Below, piece by piece: positions 1 through 6,007 of a DNA stretch of 6,280 nt. Origin of the DNA: Comamonadaceae bacterium (lineage in GTDB: Bacteria; Pseudomonadota; Gammaproteobacteria; Burkholderiales; Burkholderiaceae_C); NCBI GenBank assembly GCA_947457975.1, contig CANGYC010000146.1, positions 1 through 6,280 of the forward strand, given 5' to 3'. The notes below the pieces were generated by a model. That model did not search any database and was not told the origin of the DNA. It saw only the letters and a program-made list of their open reading frames with translations. How positions within the stretch are numbered: the stretch's first letter is position 1; every line of letters begins with the position of its first letter. Both the position numbers and the translations under genes were made by a program.

Positions 1-1151
1 AAAAGCCGATTCGCCTGGCCTGGTTCAGCATCGTCATGCCCGCGCTCACGCTCAACTACTTCGGCCAGGGCGCGCTGCTGCTGCGCGATCCGGAGGCCGT
101 GAAAAATCCGTTTTACCTGATGGCGCCCGAGTGGGCTCTGCTGCCCCTTGTGGGGCTGGCCACCATGGCCACGGTGATCGCGTCGCAGGCGCTGATCACC
201 GGCGCCTTCAGCGTCACCAAGCAGGTGATCCAGCTGGGCTACCTGCCGCGCCTGAACATTCAGCACACCAGCGTGCGCGACACCGGCCAGATCTACATCC
301 CCCTGGTGAACTGGGGCCTGTTCGTGGCCATCGTGCTGGCCGTGGTGCTGTTCCGCTCCTCCAGCAATCTCGCGGCCGCTTATGGCATTGCGGTCACGCT
401 GGACATGCTGATCACCACCATCCTGACTTTCTTCGTCATTCGTTACGGCTGGAAATACCCGCTGTGGCTGTGCGTGGCCGCCACAGGCACCTTCTTCGTG
501 GTGGACCTGGCCTTCTTCGCCTCGAACCTTTTGAAGTTCTTCGCCGGCGGCTGGTTCCCACTGCTGATCGGCGGCCTGATCTTCGCCCTGATGGTCACCT
601 GGAAGGATGGCCGCGCCCTGCTCAACAGCAAGCTGCGCGCCGATGCCATCGACCTGCCGGCCTTCCTGGAGTCCGTATTCGTGAGCCCGCCGGCCCGGGT
701 GGAAGGCACGGCGGTCTTCCTCACTGCCGAGGTGGGCACGGTGCCCAACGCCATGCTGCACAACCTCAAGCACAACAAGGTGCTGCATGAGCAGAACCTG
801 TTCATCACGGTGCACAACCACGAGGTGCCTTGGGTCAAGCTGGACCAGCGCCTGCAAGTCGAGCCGCTGGGTCACCAGTGCTGGCAAGTGGTCATCCACT
901 ACGGTTTCATGAACGACCCAGACATTCCCAAGGCCCTGCAAAGCCTCTCGGCCCACGGCTGCCAGCTCGACCCGATGAGCACCAGCTATTTCCTCTCGCG
1001 CGACACCGTGATTCCCACCATCGGCGGCGGCATGGCCCCTTGGCGGGAAAAACTCTTCGCGCAAATGCACCACAACGCCAGCGGCGCCGCTGACTTCCTG
1101 AAGCTGCCCAACAACTCGGTGGTCGAACTGGGCTCCAAGATCGAAATCTGA
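1..1151 (+). CDS. kup: Kup-family low-affinity potassium uptake transporter, C-terminal part (5' end outside window)
   Basis: Inner-membrane K+ uptake protein of the KUP/HAK/KT family, thought to work as a K+/H+ symporter. The reading frame is open from the window edge (first full codon at nt 3), so about 382 C-terminal residues are visible; the E. coli protein has about 620, so roughly the first 240 are missing. The Met codon at nt 36 is internal, because the upstream residues [11 protein letters not shown] are family sequence. Counting from the first visible codon, hydrophobic segments lie near 5-27, 44-71, 98-117, 122-147, 152-180 and 184-200. A soluble cytoplasmic domain follows. Recognisable family stretches are [45 protein letters not shown] (here [13 protein letters not shown]) and the ending VELGSKIEI. 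The stop lies 6 nt before gshB, suggesting co-transcription. The family assignment is near certain from sequence recall; transport itself is not shown. Confidence 0.96.
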   Translation, partial: KPIRLAWFSIVMPALTLNYFGQGALLLRDPEAVKNPFYLMAPEWALLPLVGLATMATVIASQALITGAFSVTKQVIQLGYLPRLNIQHTSVRDTGQIYIPLVNWGLFVAIVLAVVLFRSSSNLAAAYGIAVTLDMLITTILTFFVIRYGWKYPLWLCVAATGTFFVVDLAFFASNLLKFFAGGWFPLLIGGLIFALMVTWKDGRALLNSKLRADAIDLPAFLESVFVSPPARVEGTAVFLTAEVGTVPNAMLHNLKHNKVLHEQNLFITVHNHEVPWVKLDQRLQVEPLGHQCWQVVIHYGFMNDPDIPKALQSLSAHGCQLDPMSTSYFLSRDTVIPTIGGGMAPWREKLFAQMHHNASGAADFLKLPNNSVVELGSKIEI

Positions 1152-1157
1152 TTCCCC

Positions 1158-2120
1158 ATGCAACTGCTTTTCGTCGCCGACCCGCTGGAGTCCTTCAAGA
1201 TCTACAAGGACACCACCTTTGCCATGATGCGTGAAGCCCAGCGGCGTGGCCACACGCTCATGGCCTGCGAACCCAAGGACCTGATGTGGCAGCGCGGCGC
1301 CCCGGTCACAGCCTTTGTGCGCGACATCCGGCTCACCGGCGAGCCCGAGCCCTGGTTCCAGGCTGGACAGCAGGCGCCGCACGAGCGGCCGGTGGCGCTC
1401 AAGGACGTCGATGCGGTGCTCATGCGCAAAGACCCGCCCTTTGACACCGAGTTCTTCTACGCCACCCACCTGCTCGAGCAGGCCGAGCGCGAGGGCGCGC
1501 GGGTGTTCAACAAGCCGCGGGCGCTGCGCGACCACTCAGAAAAGCTCGCGGTCATGGAGTTCCAGCAGTTCATCGCGCCCACGCTGGTCACGCGCGACGG
1601 CGCAGACGTGCGGCGCTTTCATGCCGAGCACCAGGACATCATCTTGAAGCCCCTGGACGGCATGGGCGGCATGGGGATCTTTCGCGTGGGCACCAATGGC
1701 CTGAACCTGGGCAGCATCATCGAGACCCTGAACAACCACGGCGCCACCACCTTCATGGCCCAGCGCTACCTGCCCGAGATCGCGCAGGGCGACAAGCGCG
1801 TGCTGGTGATCGGCGGCCGGCCCGTGCCCTACGCCCTGGCCCGCATTCCGCAAAACGGTGAGGTGCGCGGCAACCTGGCCGCCGGCGGCCTGGGCGTGGC
1901 CCAGCCCCTGTCGGCGCGGGATCGCGACATCGCCGAAGCCATCGGCCCGGTGCTGGCCGCGCGCGGCCTGCTGCTGGTGGGCCTGGACGTGATCGGCGAG
2001 CACGTCACCGAGATCAATGTGACCAGCCCCACCTGCTTTCAGGAAATCACCGACCAGACCGGCTTTGACGTGGCGGCCATGTACCTGGACGCGCTGGAAA
2101 CGGCCTTCGCAGCAGCGTAA
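1158..2120 (+). CDS. gshB: Glutathione synthetase
   Basis: Cytoplasmic ATP-grasp ligase that joins gamma-glutamylcysteine and glycine to make glutathione, the second and last step of the pathway. At 320 residues it matches the usual bacterial length (E. coli about 316). Visible family motifs are LMRKDPPFD (88-96), VNKP-like FNKP (117-120), the ATP-grasp glycine-rich loop ILKPLDGMGG (162-171), DKRVLV (212-217), the loop RGNLAAGG (237-244), and the metal/ATP site EINVTSPT (285-292). The ATG at 1158 starts the conserved N-terminal strand QLLFVADPL, so the start is well placed. No clear Shine-Dalgarno sequence precedes it. With only 6 nt after the kup stop, translation by reinitiation from kup is likely (inference). 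It converges on rfaE2 with a 33-nt gap and no convincing terminator. gshA is not in the window; it could lie upstream of kup. Confidence 0.97.
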   Translation: MQLLFVADPLESFKIYKDTTFAMMREAQRRGHTLMACEPKDLMWQRGAPVTAFVRDIRLTGEPEPWFQAGQQAPHERPVALKDVDAVLMRKDPPFDTEFFYATHLLEQAEREGARVFNKPRALRDHSEKLAVMEFQQFIAPTLVTRDGADVRRFHAEHQDIILKPLDGMGGMGIFRVGTNGLNLGSIIETLNNHGATTFMAQRYLPEIAQGDKRVLVIGGRPVPYALARIPQNGEVRGNLAAGGLGVAQPLSARDRDIAEAIGPVLAARGLLLVGLDVIGEHVTEINVTSPTCFQEITDQTGFDVAAMYLDALETAFAAA

Positions 2121-2153
2121 GCGTCCAATCCTGCAGGCGATCGCGCCGGGGCC

Positions 2154-2636
2154 TCAGGCCTGGCGGATTTTGCGGACCAGCGCCGTGGTTGAGTAGCCGT
2201 CCACAAAGGGGATGGCCAGCGCCCGGCCGCCATAGCTTTCCACCACGGCGGTTTCAGCGAGCAGGCGCATGTCGTAGTCACCGCCCTTGACCAGGATGCC
2301 GGGCCGCAACTCGGTGATGAGCTCCAGCGGCGTGTCTTCGTCGAACCAGGTCACCAGGCTCACCGATTCCAGCGCGGCCATCAAGATGGCGCGGTCGTGC
2401 TCGTTGTTCAGGGGCCGGTCTGGGCCCTTGCCCAGTCGCCGGGCAGAGGCATCGGTGTTGAGCGCCACCACCAGGCTTGCCCCCAGCGCGCGGGCCCTGG
2501 CCAGGTAAGTCACGTGGCCGCGGTGCAGCACGTCGAACACACCATTGGTGAACACCACCGGGCCGGGCAGGGCGGCCACGCGGGCGGCTGCCTCAGAGCG
2601 GGCGGCGATCTTGCCGAGGAAGGCCGGCTCGCTCAC
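2154..2636 (-). CDS. rfaE2: D-glycero-beta-D-manno-heptose 1-phosphate adenylyltransferase (stand-alone RfaE domain 2)
   Basis: Cytoplasmic nucleotidyltransferase that makes ADP-D-glycero-D-manno-heptose from ATP and heptose-1-phosphate, for the lipopolysaccharide inner core. It is also called hldC and equals the C-terminal half of E. coli HldE. The 160-residue length fits a single-domain enzyme, so the kinase half (rfaE1/hldA) should be encoded elsewhere. Motifs of the cytidylyltransferase-like fold are present: FTNGVFDVLHRGH (29-41) with the HxGH signature at 38-41, RLGKG (67-71), FDEDTP (98-103), VKGGDY (116-121) and the C-terminal STTALVRKI (149-157). I chose the GTG at 2636 because it begins the family-like N-terminus SEPAFLGKI and overlaps the upstream stop as GTGA. 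The open frame continues upstream to 2822, but those residues look like out-of-frame translation of the neighbouring gene. The Shine-Dalgarno sequence is weak, consistent with translational coupling. Confidence 0.94.
   Translation of the reverse strand: MSEPAFLGKIAARSEAAARVAALPGPVVFTNGVFDVLHRGHVTYLARARALGASLVVALNTDASARRLGKGPDRPLNNEHDRAILMAALESVSLVTWFDEDTPLELITELRPGILVKGGDYDMRLLAETAVVESYGGRALAIPFVDGYSTTALVRKIRQA
2633..2636 (-). other. GTGA stop/start overlap between the ferritin-like gene and rfaE2
   Basis: Read on the minus strand, the four bases GTGA contain the GTG start of rfaE2 and the TGA stop of the upstream ferritin-like gene. Such overlaps usually mean the second gene is translated by ribosomes ending the first, with similar amounts of both proteins. 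The weak ribosome-binding signal before this GTG fits that reading. The overlap is seen directly; the coupling is inferred. Confidence 0.85.
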
Positions 2637-3490
2637 GCGGCCTGGGCGTCGGCCGCAGGGCCGAGCTTGCGCATCTGTTCCTTGCGGAAGCGGTTGAGTT
2701 CCTGCACTGTCTGGAAGCTCTGGTTCATCAACAGGCTCATGTTGTGCAGGATGCGCTCGACCACCTTGGTTTCCCAGGTGGCGTCGAATTTGATCTGCTC
2801 GCTCAGCCAGTGCTCCAACCACTCCGGGTTGGGCAGGCGTGACTGGATGGTGTCACGCGGAAACAGCGCTTTGTTCACATGCAGGTTCGTCGGGTGCAAG
2901 GCCTGGGCCGTGCGCTTGGCGCTGGCCATGAGCACGCCCACCTTGCTGAAGGCGGCGCGCGCCTCGTCTCCGAACTTGCCAATGGCCCGCTTCATATAGC
3001 GCAGGTAGGCGCCGCCGTGGCGCGCCTCGTCCTGGCTGAGCTGGGTGTAGATGTGCTTGATCACCGGCTCGGTGTGCCATTCCGAGGCACGGCGGTACCA
3101 GTGGTTCAGGCGGATCTCGCCACAAAAGTGCAGCATGAGGGTTTCCAGCGCCGGCGCAGGCTCGAACTCGAAGCGCACCTCGTGCAGCTCCTCTTCTGTG
3201 GGCACCAGCTCGGGCTGGAAGCGCCGCAGGTACTCCATGAGCACCAGCGAATGCTTTTGCTCCTCGAAGAACCAGATCGACATGAAGGCAGAAAAATCGC
3301 TGTCACCCCGGTTGTCGCGCAGGAACATCTCGGTAGCCGGCAGCGCCGCCCACTCGGTAATCGCGTTCATCTTGATGGTCTGCGCCTGCTCCTGCGACAG
3401 CAGGCTGGCATCGAAGCTGTCCCAGGGGATGTCTTTGTCCATGTCCCAGCGGACGGATTCCAGTTGCTTGAACAGTTCAGGGTAGAGCAT
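2633..3490 (-). CDS. Ferritin-like di-iron protein of unknown function, resembling acyl-ACP desaturase-type fold
   Basis: A 285-residue soluble protein with no signal peptide. Two ExxH motifs, E77-Q-K-H80 and E155-A-R-H158, each follow a possible partner glutamate by about 30 residues (E46 and E125). This E/ExxH, E/ExxH spacing is the carboxylate-bridged di-iron signature of the ferritin-like superfamily, also seen in stearoyl-ACP desaturase, AurF-type oxygenases and ribonucleotide reductase R2. Helices around the motifs (residues about 34-92 and 114-172) fit a four-helix bundle. A more basic, helical C-terminal part (about 175-275) follows. Oxidase, desaturase, oxygenase or iron-binding roles are all possible; I cannot assign a substrate. 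Start: the ATG at 3490 has a good Shine-Dalgarno sequence (GAGGA, 4 nt away). The frame extends to 3586, but those residues are Pro/Ala/Arg-rich and cover the probable promoter. The gene is coupled to rfaE2 downstream. Confidence 0.85.
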   Translation of the reverse strand: MLYPELFKQLESVRWDMDKDIPWDSFDASLLSQEQAQTIKMNAITEWAALPATEMFLRDNRGDSDFSAFMSIWFFEEQKHSLVLMEYLRRFQPELVPTEEELHEVRFEFEPAPALETLMLHFCGEIRLNHWYRRASEWHTEPVIKHIYTQLSQDEARHGGAYLRYMKRAIGKFGDEARAAFSKVGVLMASAKRTAQALHPTNLHVNKALFPRDTIQSRLPNPEWLEHWLSEQIKFDATWETKVVERILHNMSLLMNQSFQTVQELNRFRKEQMRKLGPAADAQAA

Positions 3491-3494
3491 GCAG

Positions 3495-3499
3495 TCCTC
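3495..3499 (-). promoter_or_regulatory. Ribosome-binding site of the ferritin-like gene
   Basis: The minus strand reads GAGGA here, 4 nt before the ATG at 3490. It supports this start over the upstream in-frame codon at 3586. Confidence 0.7.
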
Positions 3500-3510
3500 G
3501 TGTGCGTCAG

Positions 3511-3586
3511 CCTTGGGGGGCAAGGCAGTCGAAATTGTAGAAGGCAGCTGGCTGCGCGGTCTTGCCCCCTGGGCTTGGCGGGGCAA
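3511..3586. repeat. Three-copy GGGGCAA/TTGCCCC element in the divergent intergenic region
   Basis: The heptamer occurs as GGGGCAA at 3517-3523, as its reverse complement TTGCCCC at 3562-3568, and again as GGGGCAA at 3580-3586. The first two are parts of a perfect 9-bp inverted repeat, GGGGGCAAG (3516-3524) and CTTGCCCCC (3561-3569), with 36 nt between. The second and third form a perfect 7-bp inverted repeat with 11 nt between. A small separate stem CCTTG/CAAGG (3511-3515 with 3521-3525) overlaps the first copy. The middle copy can pair with either flanking copy but not both. There is no T-run, so a factor-independent terminator is unlikely. Operator half-sites flanking a promoter, or chance in GC-rich DNA, are the alternatives. 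Confidence 0.5.
3534..3539 (-). promoter_or_regulatory. Possible -10 box for the ferritin-like / rfaE2 unit
   Basis: The minus strand reads TACAAT, one mismatch from TATAAT, 43 nt upstream of the start codon at 3490 in a locally AT-richer patch. No good -35 hexamer is found at 16-18 nt spacing (for example AGACCG at 17). If used, transcription would begin near 3527, placing one GGGGCAA copy just after the start site and another across the -35 region. This is a weak prediction. Confidence 0.3.
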
Positions 3587-3634
3587 TTAACCGCCGCCTA
3601 GCAAGCATGGCCAGGCCCTCTTTCTCACACCCCT

Positions 3635-3642
3635 AGGTGATC
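3635..3642 (+). promoter_or_regulatory. Ribosome-binding site for the nitronate monooxygenase gene
   Basis: AGGTGATC is an 8-base perfect complement to the 3' end of 16S rRNA (part of the consensus AAGGAGGTGATC). It ends 5 nt before the ATG at 3648. It favours 3648 over the next in-frame ATG at 3687, which has no Shine-Dalgarno sequence. Confidence 0.55.
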
Positions 3643-3647
3643 AGGGC

Positions 3648-4724
3648 ATGAAGTCTGCCGCCGGTGCCTTTGCTAATCTCCAGTCCATGAACCTTCTTCC
3701 CATCCGCTGTCCCCTCATCCAGGCGCCCATGGCCGGGGTGCAGGACGCGCGGCTGGCCACGGCCGTGGGCCAAGCCGGCGGCCTGGGCTCCCTGCCGGCG
3801 GCCATGCTCAGCCCCGAGGCACTGGCGCATCAGCTGCAGCAGCTTCAGGGCGCGGCTCTGCCCTGCAACGTTAACTTTTTCACGCACACGCCGCCGGCTG
3901 CCGATGAGGCGCAGCAGGCGCGCTGGCTGGCCGCCTTGGCCCCCTACTACGCCGAACTGGGCCTGCAGCCCGGCACCATGCCAGGTGCGGCCAGCCGGCA
4001 GCCCTTCGGGCCAGCCATGGCCGAGGTGCTGGAAACGTTCAAACCAGCCGTGGTGAGCTTTCACTTCGGCCTGCCCGCGCCAGGCCTGCTGGCACGGGTC
4101 AAGCGCCTGGGTGCCCTGGTGCTGTCCTCGGCCACCACGCTCGAAGAAGGCCTGTGGCTGCAGCAGCACGGCGCCGATGCCGTGATCGCGCAGGGCCTGG
4201 AGGCCGGCGGCCACCGCGGGCACTTTCTCTCGCGCGACATCGCCCAGCAAACCGACACGCTGAGCCTGGTGGGCCAGCTGGCCGGAGCACTGTCGGTGCC
4301 GGTGATCGCGGCTGGCGGCATCGCCACCGCCGGCGATGTGCGCGCCGCCTTCGACCGCGGTGCCTCGGCAGTTCAGGTGGGCACGGCCTTCTTGCTGTGC
4401 ACCGAGGCCCAAACCAGTGCGCTGCACCGGGCGAGGCTGAAAGACATCTCAGCCCCCACGGAACTCACCAACCTGTTTTCAGGCGGCCTGGCGCGCAGCC
4501 TGGTCAACCGCGTGATGCGCGAACTCGGGCCGGCAAGCGAGGCCGCCCCGCCCTTTCCGCTGGCCACGGCGGCCATCGCCGCGCTGCGAGCGGCGGCCGA
4601 AGCCCTGGGCCGAGACGATTTCTCGCCCCTGTGGTCAGGCACCAAGCGCAGCGGCTGCCGCGAAGTGCCGGCCGCAGAGGTGGTGCAGGCGCTGTCGGCC
4701 GGCTGGGCCGGCCAGGCGGGGTGA
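3648..4724 (+). CDS. Nitronate monooxygenase family FMN-dependent flavoprotein (class I NMO, formerly 2-nitropropane dioxygenase)
   Basis: TIM-barrel flavoprotein of 358 residues, close in recalled sequence to Pseudomonas aeruginosa PA4202. Class I members oxidise alkyl nitronates such as propionate-3-nitronate, a respiratory toxin, using FMN and O2, so a cytoplasmic detoxification role is likely. Motifs seen: QAPMAGV (25-31), AGGLGS (43-48), NVNFF (74-78), SFHFG (137-141), SSATTLEE (160-167), and GLEAGGHRG (183-191) with the expected catalytic His at 189. The FMN phosphate region follows: AAGGIA (221-226) and VGTAF (244-248). The start is uncertain. ATG 3648 has the better ribosome-binding site; ATG 3687 (residue 14) also fits family N-termini and would give 345 residues. 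Codons 2-13 are slightly less GC-rich at third positions than the body. It is a single gene, convergent with waaF across only 10 nt. Other NMO-fold activities, such as quinone reductase, are possible. Confidence 0.9.
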   Translation: MKSAAGAFANLQSMNLLPIRCPLIQAPMAGVQDARLATAVGQAGGLGSLPAAMLSPEALAHQLQQLQGAALPCNVNFFTHTPPAADEAQQARWLAALAPYYAELGLQPGTMPGAASRQPFGPAMAEVLETFKPAVVSFHFGLPAPGLLARVKRLGALVLSSATTLEEGLWLQQHGADAVIAQGLEAGGHRGHFLSRDIAQQTDTLSLVGQLAGALSVPVIAAGGIATAGDVRAAFDRGASAVQVGTAFLLCTEAQTSALHRARLKDISAPTELTNLFSGGLARSLVNRVMRELGPASEAAPPFPLATAAIAALRAAAEALGRDDFSPLWSGTKRSGCREVPAAEVVQALSAGWAGQAG

Positions 4725-4734
4725 CGCGCAGGGC

Positions 4735-5739
4735 CTAGGCGCGAAACCCAAGGGCTGCAGCCACCCGCTCCGGCCCCACATCCTGCAAGCATCGCGTATG
4801 CCCCAGCGGGCATTGGCGCTCGAAACAAGGGGCGCAGTCCAGCGCAGGCTGGTAGGCCGGGTCGTTCTTGAGCCAGAGTACGTGGGCCTGGTCGTTGAGC
4901 GGGGGGGTGTGCTCGGGGCTGGAGGAGCCGAACACGGCCACCTGCGGCACGCCAAAGCCGGCGGCCACGTGCATCAGGCCTGAGTCATTGCTGACCACGG
5001 CGCGGGCGGCGGCAATCAGGCCCAGTGCATCGGCCAGCGAGGTCTGGCCCGCCAGGTTGAGCACGGGCGCGCCAGGCGCGCCTGCGGCGATCTCCTCGCA
5101 CAGCGGGGCCTCCTTGGCCGAGCCCAGCAGCAGCACGGGCGATTGCAGGCGTGCGGCCAGGGCGGCGAAGTGGCGGGTGGGCCAGCGCTTGGCCGGGCCA
5201 TATTCCGCGCCGGGGGCGAACACGACATAGCCCTGGGCCTGGAGGCCCTGCGCGGCCAGCGCAGCTTCTCGGGCGGCCTGCGGCCAGTGCAGCTTGGGTC
5301 GGTCGGCCTCGATGCCGACCTCGCCGCTGAGCGCGGAGTACAGCGCCACCATGGGCGGGCGCTTGCCCTTGGGTGGGTTCTTCAGGCGGTGGGTGAGCAC
5401 CCCCACGCGCGCCTCGCCCAGGTAGCCCACGCGGCGGGGAATGCCGGCCCACCAGGGCACGAGTGCGCTTTTGAGGGAATTGGGCAGGATGTAGGCGGTG
5501 TCGAACTGCCCCTGAAGTTCACGCGCCACCTGGCGGCGGGCCTTGAACTGCAGTCCGCCATGGGCGAAGGGCACGTCCAGGATGCGCTCAACCTGCGGCA
5601 TGGCCCGGAAAACTGGCGCCACCCAGGGCAGGGCGGCGACGGTGAGCCGCTCACCGCGGGCGGCCAGGCGCCTCAGCAGGGGCTCGGTCATGACGGCGTC
5701 GCCAATCCACTGCGGCGCAATCACCAGGGACGCCGTCAC
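4735..5739 (-). CDS. waaF: Lipopolysaccharide heptosyltransferase II (glycosyltransferase family 9)
   Basis: Transfers the second L-glycero-D-manno-heptose from ADP-heptose onto heptose I of the lipopolysaccharide inner core, at the cytoplasmic face of the inner membrane. The 334-residue length is near the usual value (E. coli about 348). Visible family features are the N-terminal strand and glycine turn LVIAPQWIGD (5-14) with the conserved Asp13, LPNSLKSAL (85-93), RVGY (103-106), the donor-site motifs GAEYGPAKRWP (177-187) and SNDSGLMHVAA (250-260), and a cysteine-rich C-terminal segment (C302, C305, C310, C317; CPLGHTRCL). These favour WaaF over WaaC. The start is GTG at 5739; no ATG lies earlier in frame before the upstream stop, and residues 4-14 are already conserved. 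An AGGG about 9 nt upstream may serve as the ribosome-binding site. It lies 21 nt after the zinc-finger gene, probably in the same operon. Confidence 0.93.
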   Translation of the reverse strand: MTASLVIAPQWIGDAVMTEPLLRRLAARGERLTVAALPWVAPVFRAMPQVERILDVPFAHGGLQFKARRQVARELQGQFDTAYILPNSLKSALVPWWAGIPRRVGYLGEARVGVLTHRLKNPPKGKRPPMVALYSALSGEVGIEADRPKLHWPQAAREAALAAQGLQAQGYVVFAPGAEYGPAKRWPTRHFAALAARLQSPVLLLGSAKEAPLCEEIAAGAPGAPVLNLAGQTSLADALGLIAAARAVVSNDSGLMHVAAGFGVPQVAVFGSSSPEHTPPLNDQAHVLWLKNDPAYQPALDCAPCFERQCPLGHTRCLQDVGPERVAAALGFRA

Positions 5740-5754
5740 GGCCTGTCGCCCTGG
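5724..5754. repeat. Small inverted repeat enclosing the waaF start codon
   Basis: CCAGGG (5724-5729) and CCCTGG (5749-5754) are perfect 6-bp arms with a 19-nt loop. The loop contains the GTG start of waaF, itself inside a smaller GCCGT/ACGGC palindrome (5732-5742). In RNA this could partly hide the start and couple waaF to upstream translation. The structure is seen; any effect is speculative. Confidence 0.3.
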
Positions 5755-5760
5755 CGATGC

Positions 5761-5976
5761 TCAGTGGCCGGCGTCGAAATGCTCGCCGTCCTTGAGCTGG
5801 TAGACGGTGCTGCAGTAGGGGCAGCGCGCCGATCCGGCCTCGGCCACGCCCAGGTACACGCGGGGGTGGCTGCTCCACAGCGGCATGCTGGGGTTGGGGC
5901 AGAACACGCCGCCCTGGCTGTTGAGGTCCTTGGCCAGCAGTTCGACCACGTGGCTGGCCTTGGCTGTCGTTTCCAT
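5761..5976 (-). CDS. Small zinc-finger protein, CHCC type (NDUFS6-like zf-CHCC domain)
   Basis: A 71-residue cytoplasmic protein. The probable zinc ligands are C26, H37, C52 and C55, in the pattern C-x10-H-x14-C-x2-C that defines the zf-CHCC family. Supporting stretches are VELLAKDLN (11-19), GGVFCPNP (22-29), WSSHPRVYL (34-42) and CPYC (52-55). This family includes the mitochondrial complex I accessory subunit NDUFS6. The free-standing bacterial forms are common in proteobacteria but their role is not established to my knowledge. The start at ATG 5976 is supported by GGGAG 8 nt upstream. It lies 31 nt after ilvE and 21 nt before waaF, so the three genes are probably one operon. Complex I genes are not in view, so a link to respiration cannot be judged here. 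Confidence 0.9.
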   Translation of the reverse strand: METTAKASHVVELLAKDLNSQGGVFCPNPSMPLWSSHPRVYLGVAEAGSARCPYCSTVYQLKDGEHFDAGH

Positions 5977-5984
5977 CTTGTCTT

Positions 5985-5989
5985 CTCCC
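5985..5989 (-). promoter_or_regulatory. Ribosome-binding site of the zinc-finger gene
   Basis: The minus strand reads GGGAG inside a purine-rich tract, 8 nt before the ATG at 5976. It indicates that the small gene has its own translation signal and does not depend on reinitiation from ilvE. Confidence 0.7.
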
Positions 5990-6007
5990 TCGGTGAACCA
6001 GCGCGCC

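Larger units (their letters stand above)
3491..3647. other. Divergent intergenic region (157 nt)
   Basis: Lies between two divergently oriented genes, so it should hold both promoters and any shared control sites. It contains the GGGGCAA repeats and a candidate minus-strand -10 box in its left half. At the right end is a ribosome-binding match for the plus-strand gene. I see no convincing plus-strand -35/-10 pair, no small ORF with coding character, and no tRNA. Confidence 0.6.

Noticed and set aside
1536..2003. A 155-codon minus-strand open frame opposite gshB
   Set aside because: It lies wholly inside a confident gene and has His/Ala/Gln-rich shadow composition.
2137..2160. GCGATCGC octamer (2137-2144) and GGCCT-C-AGGCC palindrome (2150-2160) between gshB and rfaE2, considered as a terminator
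   Set aside because: The palindromes have no workable loop, and no T-run follows on either strand. Short palindromes are common in GC-rich DNA.
2637..2822. A longer form of rfaE2 starting at 2822
   Set aside because: The extra 62 residues are out-of-frame translation of the ferritin-like gene, lack family similarity and would create a 190-nt overlap.
3491..3586. A longer form of the ferritin-like protein starting at 3586
   Set aside because: The added residues are low complexity and run through the repeats and possible promoter, and the ATG at 3490 has a proper ribosome-binding site.
2397..3601. Overlapping plus-strand open frames of 200 and 240 codons opposite rfaE2 and the ferritin-like gene
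   Set aside because: They are antisense to genes with clear catalytic or metal motifs, and their translations have no recognisable domain.
3633..4427. A 264-codon minus-strand open frame opposite the nitronate monooxygenase gene
   Set aside because: The composition (Gly, Gln, His, Ala rich) and lack of any motif fit a shadow of the recognised coding frame.
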